Source: an uncultured bacterium (GTDB taxonomy: Bacteria; Actinomycetota; Coriobacteriia; Coriobacteriales; Coriobacteriaceae). From it: a DNA stretch of 26,261 bases. The notes under the pieces were generated by a model. The model was not told the origin of the DNA. It did not search any database and saw only the letters and a program-made list of their open reading frames with translations. The translations under genes and the position numbers were made by a program. Each line of letters starts with the position of its first letter. Within the stretch, counting starts at the first letter, position 1. Positions 1-7,118 of the stretch are shown here, piece by piece. The DNA is taken from the NCBI GenBank assembly GCA_905215835.1, contig CAJMRR010000005.1:1-26261 (forward strand), given 5' to 3'.

Positions 1-34
1 TCGTCCCACGTACGGGACGACCGCCGCTTTTTGC
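1..34 (+). terminator. Possible plus-strand terminator hairpin at window edge
   Basis: TCGTCCC (1-7) pairs with GGGACGA (14-20) across a 6-base loop, followed after seven GC-rich bases by a run of five T (28-32). This could end a plus-strand gene lying to the left of the window. The gap between stem and T-run makes it a weak terminator. Confidence 0.35.
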
Positions 35-39
35 TATCT

Positions 40-86
40 GTCAACTGGCGCCGCGGGGACAGGTCCCCATGCATCAAGGAGTTGAC
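40..86. repeat. Nested inverted repeats downstream of the OYE-type gene
   Basis: GTCAACT (40-46) is complementary to AGTTGAC (80-86), and inside lies GGGGAC (55-60) facing GTCCCC (63-68). The stretch overlaps the stop of the minus-strand oxidoreductase gene at 86. There is no T-run on the minus side, so it is not a clear terminator; it may be a small extragenic palindrome. Confidence 0.4.
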
Positions 87-2035
87 TAGAGCTCGCAGGC
101 AACCTTGTAGCCATCGCCGATGGCGTCGCGGATGTTGCCGCACTTGTTGGCGTCACCCAGCACGTGGGTGGTAACGCCGGCAGCGGCAAGGTCGTCGGCA
201 AGCTTGGTGTTGGGACGATAGCCCATGGCAAGCACCAGCGTATCGGCACCGGCGATGGTGTGGACCTCGCCGTCCTTCTCGTAACTGATGGTGTCCTCGG
301 TGATCTCGGTCACCTTGGCCTCGGTCAGCACGTGGACGCCCTTTGAGAGCATGCGCGTGATGAGCACCGCGCGACCGGCACCGCCCTCGTTGGCGGCGAG
401 CGTCTTGGTCATCTCGATGACGGTGACATCGCGGTTGGCCGGCGACAGGTCGTTGACCAGCGGGGCCAGGTAATCTGCCGTCTCGCAGCCAACGGTGCCG
501 CCGCCCACGATGACGATCTTCTTGCCCGGGAAAGCCTTGCCGCCCAGCAGGTCGTCAGCTGTCATAACCTGCTTAAAGCCCTGCATAAAGGCCGGAGCGA
601 TGGGCTCGGCGCCATAAGCCAGGACAACCTCGTAACCCGCGTAGTCACGCTGAATGTCCTCGGCAGTAAGCTCGGTGCCAAAGATGCACTTTACGCCCGC
701 ATCGGCCAGGCGACGGTACTGATACTTGATCACGCGGGTGAGCTCCTGCTTTGCCGGCGGAACGGCTGCGATGCGCATCTCGCCGCCCGGCTCGTCCTGC
801 TTATCCACGAGCACCACGTTGTGGCCGCGCTTGGCGGCAATGTAGGCTGCCTCCATGCCCGCAGGACCAGCACCCACAACAAGCACGTTCTTGGCCTCGG
901 CGGCAGGCTCGTAGCCAGCCTCGTCGCGCTCCACGTCCGGATTAACGGTGCAGGAGATGCGCTTGCCAAACATAATGCCGTTCAGGCAGCGCAGGCAGCC
1001 AATGCAGGGGCGAATATCGTCGGCGTTGCCGGCAGCGGCCTTGTTGCAGAACTCGGCATCACACAGATTGGCGCGGCCCATCATGCAGATGTCGGCGGCG
1101 CCGTCCTCGATCAGCTCCTCGGCAATCCAGGCCTCGTTGATGCGTCCAACGGTGGCAACGGGAATGTTGACGTGCTTTTTGATCTCGCGCGAGCAGGCGG
1201 CGTGCGAGGCCTGCTGCGTGCCGGCGGCGGGAATCGCGGAGCCGCGCTTGATGGTGGTGCCGCCCGACACATGAATCATATCGACGCCGGCCTTCTCCAG
1301 GCGACGTGAGACGTAGATCATGTCGTTGAGGGTCAGGCCGCCATCGGTGTACTCATCGCCCGAGATGCGGACGTCGATGATAAAGTCCTTGCCGCAGCGC
1401 TCGCGAATCTCAGCGATGACCTCGAGCAAAAAGCGCATGCGAGCGTCGAGCGAGCCGCCGTACTCGTCGGTACGCTTGTTATAGAGCGGGGTCAAAAAGC
1501 CGCCGAGCATGCCGTGGGCGTGCGCCGCATGGACCTCGACGCCATCGACGCCAGCCTTCTGCATGCGCACGGCAGCGTCGCCAAACTGATGCGTGAGCTC
1601 GTGAATCTCGTCGACCGTGATGGGGCGCGGTGCCTCGCGGGCGTAAGACGGGCCCACAAAGGACGGAGCGATCAGGCGCGGCGTGCCCGGAACGTTAAAG
1701 GCCATGTAGGCGGGGTGGAAGAGCTGCGGCATGATCTTGCAGCCGTACTCATGGACGGCCGCGGCGAGCTTTTCCCAGCCGGGGATAAACGTGTCGTCGT
1801 AGCAGCACATGTCACCCGGCAGATAGGTATAGGTGGGCTCGACCGTCACGACCTCGGTGATGATGAGGCCCACGCCGCCCTTGGCGCGGGCACGATAATG
1901 ATCGACCAAGTCGTCGGTCACATAGCCATGATCGGCCAGGTTGGTGGACACCGGCGGCATAAAGACGCGGTTCTTGACCTCGGTCGTACCGACCTTGATC
2001 GGACTAAAGAGCATCGGGTAGGCGGAGGACTCCAT
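86..2035 (-). CDS. NADH:flavin oxidoreductase / 2,4-dienoyl-CoA reductase-like (OYE family with FeS and FAD domains)
   Basis: This 649-residue protein has the layout of 2,4-dienoyl-CoA reductase, 2-enoate reductase, trimethylamine dehydrogenase and BaiCD/BaiH proteins. An FMN-binding TIM barrel occupies about residues 5-335, with conserved RTDEYGGS at 188-195. A 4Fe-4S cysteine cluster follows at C344, C347, C350 and C362. A FAD Rossmann motif GAGPAG lies at 388-393 and a second dinucleotide motif VGGGTVG near 515. It should pass electrons from NAD(P)H through FAD and FeS to FMN and reduce an activated C=C bond; the substrate cannot be read from sequence. The ATG at 2035 is preceded by AAAGGA at good spacing. 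It is monocistronic and unrelated to its neighbours. A 29-bp inverted repeat lies in its upstream region. Family call is firm, substrate open. Confidence 0.9.
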   Translation of the reverse strand: MESSAYPMLFSPIKVGTTEVKNRVFMPPVSTNLADHGYVTDDLVDHYRARAKGGVGLIITEVVTVEPTYTYLPGDMCCYDDTFIPGWEKLAAAVHEYGCKIMPQLFHPAYMAFNVPGTPRLIAPSFVGPSYAREAPRPITVDEIHELTHQFGDAAVRMQKAGVDGVEVHAAHAHGMLGGFLTPLYNKRTDEYGGSLDARMRFLLEVIAEIRERCGKDFIIDVRISGDEYTDGGLTLNDMIYVSRRLEKAGVDMIHVSGGTTIKRGSAIPAAGTQQASHAACSREIKKHVNIPVATVGRINEAWIAEELIEDGAADICMMGRANLCDAEFCNKAAAGNADDIRPCIGCLRCLNGIMFGKRISCTVNPDVERDEAGYEPAAEAKNVLVVGAGPAGMEAAYIAAKRGHNVVLVDKQDEPGGEMRIAAVPPAKQELTRVIKYQYRRLADAGVKCIFGTELTAEDIQRDYAGYEVVLAYGAEPIAPAFMQGFKQVMTADDLLGGKAFPGKKIVIVGGGTVGCETADYLAPLVNDLSPANRDVTVIEMTKTLAANEGGAGRAVLITRMLSKGVHVLTEAKVTEITEDTISYEKDGEVHTIAGADTLVLAMGYRPNTKLADDLAAAGVTTHVLGDANKCGNIRDAIGDGYKVACEL

Positions 2036-2069
2036 ACAGGGTTCCTTTCATTTGAGCCGCTCGGCGGCA

Positions 2070-2098
2070 GTTGCTGACGTACCTATCGTATCAGCAAC
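2070..2098. promoter_or_regulatory. Inverted repeat upstream of the OYE-type gene, candidate operator
   Basis: GTTGCTGA (2070-2077) and TCAGCAAC (2091-2098) form a perfect 8-bp dyad with a 13-base spacer, 35 bp upstream of the start codon. On the minus strand a plausible -10 box, TACGAT, lies inside the dyad. Repressor binding here would block transcription; no regulator gene is nearby. Confidence 0.4.
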
Positions 2099-2146
2099 CG
2101 CACAGCACCCGACCGCACGCGCTCCCCTGCCTACGTATCGACCCAC

Positions 2147-2218
2147 AAAAAAGTTGCGGTGAGATACGGAGCAATCGAGGCTTTTGACAGCCAAAACTGT
2201 CCGTATTTCACCGCAACT
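2147..2218 (-). terminator. Terminator hairpin of the kdpFABC operon
   Basis: On the minus strand a 19-bp stem (arms 2200-2218 and 2152-2170, one G-U wobble) encloses a 29-base loop with its own small TTTTG/CAAAA stem, and ends in six U (2152-2147). It lies 63 bases after the kdpC stop. The same hairpin is found after the GltD-like gene. Confidence 0.8.
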
Positions 2219-2264
2219 GATGGGCGGGGTGGAATTGAGGGCTCAGATAGTCAGTCATGCCCTC
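2147..2264 (-). repeat. Direct repeat copy 1 flanking the kdp locus (terminator plus GltD-tail-like sequence)
   Basis: This block aligns without gaps to 10563-10680, about 99 of 118 positions identical by eye. The hairpin arms and the 30 bases from 2200 are nearly identical. Both copies lie in the same orientation, one beyond kdpC and one beyond kdpE, so they bracket the whole kdp cluster. Confidence 0.75.
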
Positions 2265-2275
2265 ATCCGCCACTC
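2231..2275 (-). other. Short remnant resembling the 3' end of a GltD-like gene
   Basis: Read on the minus strand, this stretch encodes DEGMTDYLS, closely matching VEGMTSYLG at the C-terminus of the GltD-like protein (10651-11868). Of the codon differences, GAA/GAG, ACC/ACT and TAC/TAT are synonymous. It has no start codon and lacks the matching stop. It could be the scar of a duplicated gene end carried along with the terminator. The match is short, so chance or a shared repeat is possible. Confidence 0.35.
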
Positions 2276-2281
2276 CCCCAC

Positions 2282-2872
2282 CTACAGCGCGCCGTCCAGC
2301 ATAAGGTTCACCTTGAGCACGTTGACCGTGGGCTCGCCGAACACGCCGAGGAAACGGCCCTTGGTGCACGCGGCGATGATGTCGCGCACCTCGTCCTCAC
2401 TTTTGCCCGTGGCCTTGGCAAGGCGCGGGACCTGGTACTCGGCGGCATCCGGAGAGATCTCCGGGTCGAGGCCGGACCCCGAACACGTCACCAGGTCGAC
2501 GGGCACAGCGTCTATATCGGCATCGGGATTGGCGGCGCGGATCTTCTTCGCGCGCGCATCTATCAGCTGCCGATACTCCTCACTCGCCGGGGACAGGTTG
2601 GACGGGGCACCGTACGCCATGAGCTCGCCGTCTTCGCCTTCGACAATTGACACGTTCTGGATGCGGCCCCACATGTGGTCCTCATCCTCAAAGTTCTGGC
2701 CGATCAGCTCGGAGCCCACGATCTTGTCGTCGACCTTGATGAGCGAACCGTTCGCCTGATACGGGAACGCAACCTGGGCGATGCCGGTCACGACGAGCGT
2801 ATAGCCCAGACCGCAGACAACGGTAAACAGCGCGAACACGCCCAGTGCGCGCGATGCGATACCTTTGAACAT
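2282..2872 (-). CDS. kdpC: KdpC, potassium-transporting ATPase subunit C
   Basis: This 196-residue protein is the usual KdpC size. It has one N-terminal membrane segment (about residues 8-32) and a soluble extracytoplasmic domain containing the family pattern GSLI and the VDLVTCSGSGLDPEIS motif. KdpC stabilises the KdpFABC complex and helps the P-type ATPase KdpB drive K+ through KdpA. Its ATG at 2872 follows a strong GGAGG ribosome site and lies 12 bases after the kdpB stop, so it is the last gene of the operon. A strong hairpin terminator follows. Confidence 0.97.
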   Translation of the reverse strand: MFKGIASRALGVFALFTVVCGLGYTLVVTGIAQVAFPYQANGSLIKVDDKIVGSELIGQNFEDEDHMWGRIQNVSIVEGEDGELMAYGAPSNLSPASEEYRQLIDARAKKIRAANPDADIDAVPVDLVTCSGSGLDPEISPDAAEYQVPRLAKATGKSEDEVRDIIAACTKGRFLGVFGEPTVNVLKVNLMLDGAL

Positions 2873-2884
2873 ACATACCTCCGT

Positions 2885-4945
2885 CTACATCATGCCAATA
2901 CCGAACAAGGCCAGCAGCATGTCGATAATCTTGATGAATACGAACGGCGCCACAATACCGCCCAGGCCCCACACCAGCAGGTTGTGGGTCAGCAGCTGGC
3001 CGGACGAAAGCTCGCGGTACTTCACGCCTTTCAGGGCGGCAGGAATCAGCGCGACGATGACCAGCGCGTTGTAGATAATGGCGGACAGCACGGCAGTCAA
3101 CGGGCTGGTGAGCCCCAGGATGTTGAGGGCGTCCAACCCGGGGTAGATCGGCGAGAATAGCGCCGGGATGATGGCGAAATACTTGGCGACGTCGTTGGCG
3201 ACCGAGAAGGTCGTGAGCGAGCCGCGGGTCATGAGCAGTTGCTTGCCGATACGCACGATATCGATGAGTTTGGTGGGGCTGGAGTCGAGGTCGACCATGT
3301 TGCCGGCCTCCTTGGCAGCCTGGGTTCCCGTGTTCATGGCCACGGCGACATCCGCCTGCGCCAGCGCCGGCGCGTCGTTGGTGCCATCTCCGGTCATCGC
3401 GACCAGATGGCCCTCATGCTGGAACGCGCGGATCTTATCGAGCTTGCCCTCGGGCGTCGCTTCGGCCAGGAAGTCATCCACACCGGCCTCGGCGGCGATG
3501 GCGGCGGCCGTCAGCGGATTATCACCCGTCACCATTATGGTCTTGATACCCATGCGGCGCAGATCGGCGAACTTTTCCTTCACGCCGGACTTGATGATGT
3601 CCTTAAGGTAGACGACACCCAGCACACGTCGGTCCTTTGCCACGACCAACGGGGTGCCGCCCACCTTCGCAATGCGTTCGACGGCCTCGTCGCACTCCTT
3701 CGAGAACACTCCTCCGGCAGCCTCCACATAAGCGCGAACGGAATCGGCCGCACCCTTGCGAATCTCGCTGTCGGCGTAGTTCACACCGGACATGCGGGTC
3801 GCCGCGGTGAAGGGGATGAACTCCATGCCCTTATCCTCGAGTGTGCGGCCGCGCAGCCCAAACTGCTCCTTGGCGAGCACGACGATGGAGCGGCCCTCGG
3901 GGGTCTCATCCGCCAGAGAGGACAGCTGCGCGGCATCGGCGAGTTCTGCCGGATCGACACCGTCGACCGGAATGAACTCGGCGGCCTGGCGGTTGCCCAA
4001 GGTGATGGTACCGGTCTTATCGAGCATGAGGATGTCGACGTCGCCGGCGGCCTCGATGGCGCGGCCGGACATGGCCAGCACGTTGGCCTCGTTCAGTCGG
4101 CTCATGCCGGCGATGCCAATGGCGGACAACAGCGCACCAATGGTGGTGGGCGCCAGACAGACGAGCAAGGCAACGAGCGTGGTCACAGCGGTGGGGTTCG
4201 CCATACCGTTGAGCCCTGCAGAGAAACTCGAGTAGCAGTACAGTGCGATCGTCACGAGGATGAAAATGACGGACAGAGCAACCAGAAAGATCTCGAGCGC
4301 GACCTCGTTGGGGGTCTTCTTGCGGGCGGCGCCCTCGACCATGGCGATCATCTTATCCAGGAAGCTCTGGCCAGGCTCGCTGGTAATTTTCACCACAATC
4401 CAATCGGAAAGCACGGTGGTGCCGCCAGTGACGGCAGAACGGTCGCCGCCAGCCTCGCGAACCACGGGTGCAGACTCGCCGGTGATGGCCGACTCATCAA
4501 CCGAGGCGGCACCCTCGATGACATCGCCGTCTCCCGGAATCTGCTCGCCGGCGCGCACGACCACCAGATCCCCGCGTGAGAGCTCGGTACCGGGAACGAC
4601 CGTGAAACGGTCCTTATCCTCGACGGACTCGATGCGATGGGCCTCGACGTCCTTTTTCGCCGCGCGCAGGGAATCTGCCTGCGCCTTACCGCGGCCCTCG
4701 GCAAGCGCCTCGGCAAAATTTGAAAAGAGGTCGGTCAGCCAGAGAATGACGGCAATGGCGATCACATAGTACGTGGGGACGTCGGCGTCCTGTACCCCAA
4801 TAATTGAGGCGATAGCCAGAATGGAGGTCATGGCGGCCGACAGCCACACCAGGAACATGACCGGGTTTTGGACCTGGACACGGGGGTCAAGCTTGGCAAA
4901 TGAATCGCGCACCGCGCGGCTCATCATGTCTTTTTGCATAGCCAT
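2885..4945 (-). CDS. kdpB: KdpB, potassium-transporting P-type ATPase catalytic subunit
   Basis: This 686-residue P-type ATPase hydrolyses ATP to power high-affinity K+ uptake. Visible hallmarks are the TGES actuator loop (155-158), the membrane CLAPTTIG segment (263-270), the phosphorylation motif DKTGT (309-313, Asp309) and the hinge GDGTNDAP. Family knowledge says the Ser of TGES can be phosphorylated to inhibit the pump; that Ser is present. The length matches the family. The ATG at 4945 has GGAG upstream and follows the kdpA stop by 15 bases; kdpC follows at 12 bases, so the genes are co-transcribed. Confidence 0.98.
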   Translation of the reverse strand: MAMQKDMMSRAVRDSFAKLDPRVQVQNPVMFLVWLSAAMTSILAIASIIGVQDADVPTYYVIAIAVILWLTDLFSNFAEALAEGRGKAQADSLRAAKKDVEAHRIESVEDKDRFTVVPGTELSRGDLVVVRAGEQIPGDGDVIEGAASVDESAITGESAPVVREAGGDRSAVTGGTTVLSDWIVVKITSEPGQSFLDKMIAMVEGAARKKTPNEVALEIFLVALSVIFILVTIALYCYSSFSAGLNGMANPTAVTTLVALLVCLAPTTIGALLSAIGIAGMSRLNEANVLAMSGRAIEAAGDVDILMLDKTGTITLGNRQAAEFIPVDGVDPAELADAAQLSSLADETPEGRSIVVLAKEQFGLRGRTLEDKGMEFIPFTAATRMSGVNYADSEIRKGAADSVRAYVEAAGGVFSKECDEAVERIAKVGGTPLVVAKDRRVLGVVYLKDIIKSGVKEKFADLRRMGIKTIMVTGDNPLTAAAIAAEAGVDDFLAEATPEGKLDKIRAFQHEGHLVAMTGDGTNDAPALAQADVAVAMNTGTQAAKEAGNMVDLDSSPTKLIDIVRIGKQLLMTRGSLTTFSVANDVAKYFAIIPALFSPIYPGLDALNILGLTSPLTAVLSAIIYNALVIVALIPAALKGVKYRELSSGQLLTHNLLVWGLGGIVAPFVFIKIIDMLLALFGIGMM

Positions 4946-4960
4946 AAATCTGCGACTCCT

Positions 4961-6784
4961 TTACGCAACCATCTGGAAGAATTCGGCAACGGGACCAAGC
5001 GCCAACGCCGGGAAGAAGCTCAGGGCGCCAATCAGCAGAACGACGAATACCAGCAGGAACACGAACATGGCATTGGTGGTGGAAAGCGTGCCGGCGCCCT
5101 CGGCGACCTTGCCCTTCCCGGCCAGCGAGCCCGCGATGGCGAGCGTGCCCGCAATCGGCAGGAACCGCGCGAACAGCATCTCGATACCCAGCAGCACGTT
5201 GATCCACGGGATGTTGCAGTTCATGCCGGCGAATGAGGAGCCGTTGTTGCCGCCAGCCGAAGTAAGGGTGTACAGGACCTCGGAGAAGCCATGCGCCCCG
5301 CCGTTGTTGAGTTGGTCGACAAGACCGGGCACCATGCAGGCGATAGTGGAGCTCACCAGAATGGCGAACGGGGTGGCGAGACACAGAACCACCGCCCAGC
5401 GCATCTCGGTCGGCTCGATCTTCTTGCCCAGGAACTCGGGCGTGCGGCCGACCATAAGGCCGGCGATAAATACCGTGAGGATGGCGAAGCCGATCATGCC
5501 GTACAGGCCGCAGCCCACGCCGCCGAACACCACCTCGCCCAGCGCTATCTGGAGCATCTGGACAAACCCGCCGAGCGGGGTGTAGGAGTCGTGCATGGAG
5601 TTGACCGAGCCGTTGGAAGCAGCCGTCGTGAAAGCGGACCAGGTAGAAGAGGAGGCGATGCCAAAGCGGCTCTCCTTGCCCTCCATGTTGCCGCCCGCCT
5701 GGCCATCGGTCATCTCGATGTTGACCGCGCCGCCATCTGCCAGCTGCGGCGTACCCATATGCTCGTTAACGGCGATGATGCCGGTAAAGACCACGAGCAG
5801 GATAAACATCGCCGCGAAGATGGCCTTGCCCTGCCTGGCATTCTTGACACCGATGCCGAAGGTGAAGCAGCAGGCGACCGGAATCAGCAGCAAGCTGGTC
5901 ATCTCGATGATGTTGGTGAAGGCATTGGGGTTCTCATACGGATGCGCAGAGTTCGCGCCAAAGAAGCCGCCGCCGTTGGTGCCGGATTGTTTGATGGCAA
6001 CCTGGCTGGCCGCAGGACCCTGGGGCAAAAACTGCTCGGTGACCACGCGGGCGCCCTCGACGACCTTGCCGTCGACCTTGACCGTGTCGCCCTCGATCTG
6101 GGCGCCGTCGATGACGCTCCAACCGCCGTCTGCATTAGGCTGGACAGCAACGGGCTCTACGAGCTCAGCCTTCTGAGCCGGCTGAAAATTGGAGATAACG
6201 CCACCGGCAGCCAGGCAGATGCCGAACACGAGGTTCAGCGGGATGAGCACATACAGGACGGTGCGGGTGAGGTCGACCCAGAAGGAACCCAGACCCTGCT
6301 CCTTGACCTGACGGAAACCGCGGATGAGCGCGAACATGACCGCAATACCGGTGCCGGCGGACAAGAAGTTTTGCACGGTGAGGCCCATGAACTGCACAAA
6401 GTAGGACAGGGTGGTCTCACCGGAATAGGATTGCCAGTTGGTGTTGGTTATGAAGGAAGCAGCCGTATTGAACGACAGGTCCCATGACACACCCGGCAGG
6501 TGCTGGGGATTGCCTGGCAAGAAAGACTGAAGCACCTGGAGTGCCACAAGAGCCACGAGGCCGATCCCCGAAAAGACCAGCACGCTCGCCAGATAGCGCC
6601 TACACCCCATCTGCTCTGCCGCGTCGATGCGAAGCAGACGATAGACGCCACGCTCCACAGGAGCAATCACAGGCGACAGGAACGTATGCTCACCATCCAT
6701 GATATGGGCCATGAACCGACCGAGCGGAACGGCCAAGACGACGAGCACGGCAAAGTACAAGATGTACTGAATCGCAGCATCCAT
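4961..6784 (-). CDS. kdpA: KdpA, potassium-transporting ATPase channel-like subunit
   Basis: KdpA forms the K+-selective, channel-like path of the Kdp pump. Selectivity-filter loops are visible at NTNWQSYSGE (114-123), SGTNGGGFFGANSAHP (about 267-282) and SAGGNNGSSFAG, with many membrane segments between. At 607 residues it is about 50 longer than E. coli KdpA. The extra length includes a stretch rich in Asp, Val and Gly at about 205-250, just before GPAASQ, in a loop expected outside the membrane. The start at 6784 is three bases after the kdpF stop, and its AGGAG ribosome site lies inside kdpF, which suggests translational coupling. Confidence 0.98.
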   Translation of the reverse strand: MDAAIQYILYFAVLVVLAVPLGRFMAHIMDGEHTFLSPVIAPVERGVYRLLRIDAAEQMGCRRYLASVLVFSGIGLVALVALQVLQSFLPGNPQHLPGVSWDLSFNTAASFITNTNWQSYSGETTLSYFVQFMGLTVQNFLSAGTGIAVMFALIRGFRQVKEQGLGSFWVDLTRTVLYVLIPLNLVFGICLAAGGVISNFQPAQKAELVEPVAVQPNADGGWSVIDGAQIEGDTVKVDGKVVEGARVVTEQFLPQGPAASQVAIKQSGTNGGGFFGANSAHPYENPNAFTNIIEMTSLLLIPVACCFTFGIGVKNARQGKAIFAAMFILLVVFTGIIAVNEHMGTPQLADGGAVNIEMTDGQAGGNMEGKESRFGIASSSTWSAFTTAASNGSVNSMHDSYTPLGGFVQMLQIALGEVVFGGVGCGLYGMIGFAILTVFIAGLMVGRTPEFLGKKIEPTEMRWAVVLCLATPFAILVSSTIACMVPGLVDQLNNGGAHGFSEVLYTLTSAGGNNGSSFAGMNCNIPWINVLLGIEMLFARFLPIAGTLAIAGSLAGKGKVAEGAGTLSTTNAMFVFLLVFVVLLIGALSFFPALALGPVAEFFQMVA

Positions 6785-6787
6785 AGT

Positions 6788-6874
6788 TTACGAATCACTC
6801 CTCATCAGAATGTAGATGTAATAGATAAAGAGTCCAATGCAGACGACTCCGATGATGGGACTGAGGATGTCCAT
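6788..6874 (-). CDS. kdpF: KdpF, small membrane subunit of the Kdp ATPase
   Basis: This 28-residue open frame begins MDILSPIIGVVCIG, contains a single hydrophobic helix (about 3-24) and ends in MRSDS. Size, hydrophobicity and position immediately before kdpA match KdpF, the lipid-like stabilising peptide of the complex. The ATG at 6874 has AAAGGGG six bases upstream. The kdpA start follows the stop by three bases. Confidence 0.9.
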   Translation of the reverse strand: MDILSPIIGVVCIGLFIYYIYILMRSDS

Positions 6875-6895
6875 TTACCGCCCCTTTCACGCGCG

Positions 6896-6930
6896 GTCCG
6901 ATGTCTCGGACGCCTGCTCTCGCAAGCGTC
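6896..6930 (-). promoter_or_regulatory. Overlapping hairpins in the kdpF leader
   Basis: Two stems share bases 6909-6911. One pairs 6909-6917 with 6922-6930 (GACGC, TGC, TCTC loop, one mismatch). The other pairs GTCCG (6896-6900) with CGGAC (6907-6911). They cannot both be complete in one RNA. They lie 20-55 bases upstream of the kdpF start. No U-run follows, so this is not a plain attenuator. Confidence 0.35.
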
Positions 6931-6954
6931 TGGGGACAGTAAACGCTTCTAGGG

Positions 6955-7007
6955 ATTAAAGAGGCGTGAGGGCCGGGGCCCACGTCCTTAAGATGCCGTA
7001 AAGATGC
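6955..7007 (-). promoter_or_regulatory. kdpF promoter region with candidate KdpE-binding direct repeat
   Basis: AAGATGC occurs at 6990-6996 and again at 7001-7007, an 11-bp spacing typical of OmpR/PhoB-type regulators such as KdpE. On the minus strand a TTTAAT -10-like box lies at 6960-6955 and no good -35 is seen at the expected place. The repeat would then sit roughly 50 bp upstream of transcription start, as expected for an activator-dependent promoter. Confidence 0.45.
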
Positions 7008-7040
7008 AGGTAGAAAGCACTATTGCGGCTGCAGTGCGCC

Positions 7041-7046
7041 TATACT
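7041..7046 (+). promoter_or_regulatory. -10 box of the kdpDE promoter
   Basis: TATACT lies about 70 bases upstream of the kdpD start. The -35 region (around 7018-7023, CACTAT) is poor, so expression may be weak or activator-aided. The candidate KdpE repeat at 6990-7007 lies upstream and could serve both divergent promoters. Confidence 0.4.
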
Positions 7047-7118
7047 CGACCTCGCGAGCATACAGTGGCGTCCTCACCGCGTATGCACGCATGGACAACG
7101 CTTCAGAAAGGCTACGCT

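Noticed and set aside
3239..4579. 446-codon open frame on the plus strand across kdpB
   Set aside because: Antisense shadow of kdpB, made possible by GC-rich third positions; low-complexity His/Arg/Gly-rich product with no recognisable domain.
6875..7118. c-di-AMP or other known riboswitch before kdpF
   Set aside because: The leader is short and lacks the conserved core motifs I know for ydaO-type or similar riboswitches; only simple hairpins are seen.
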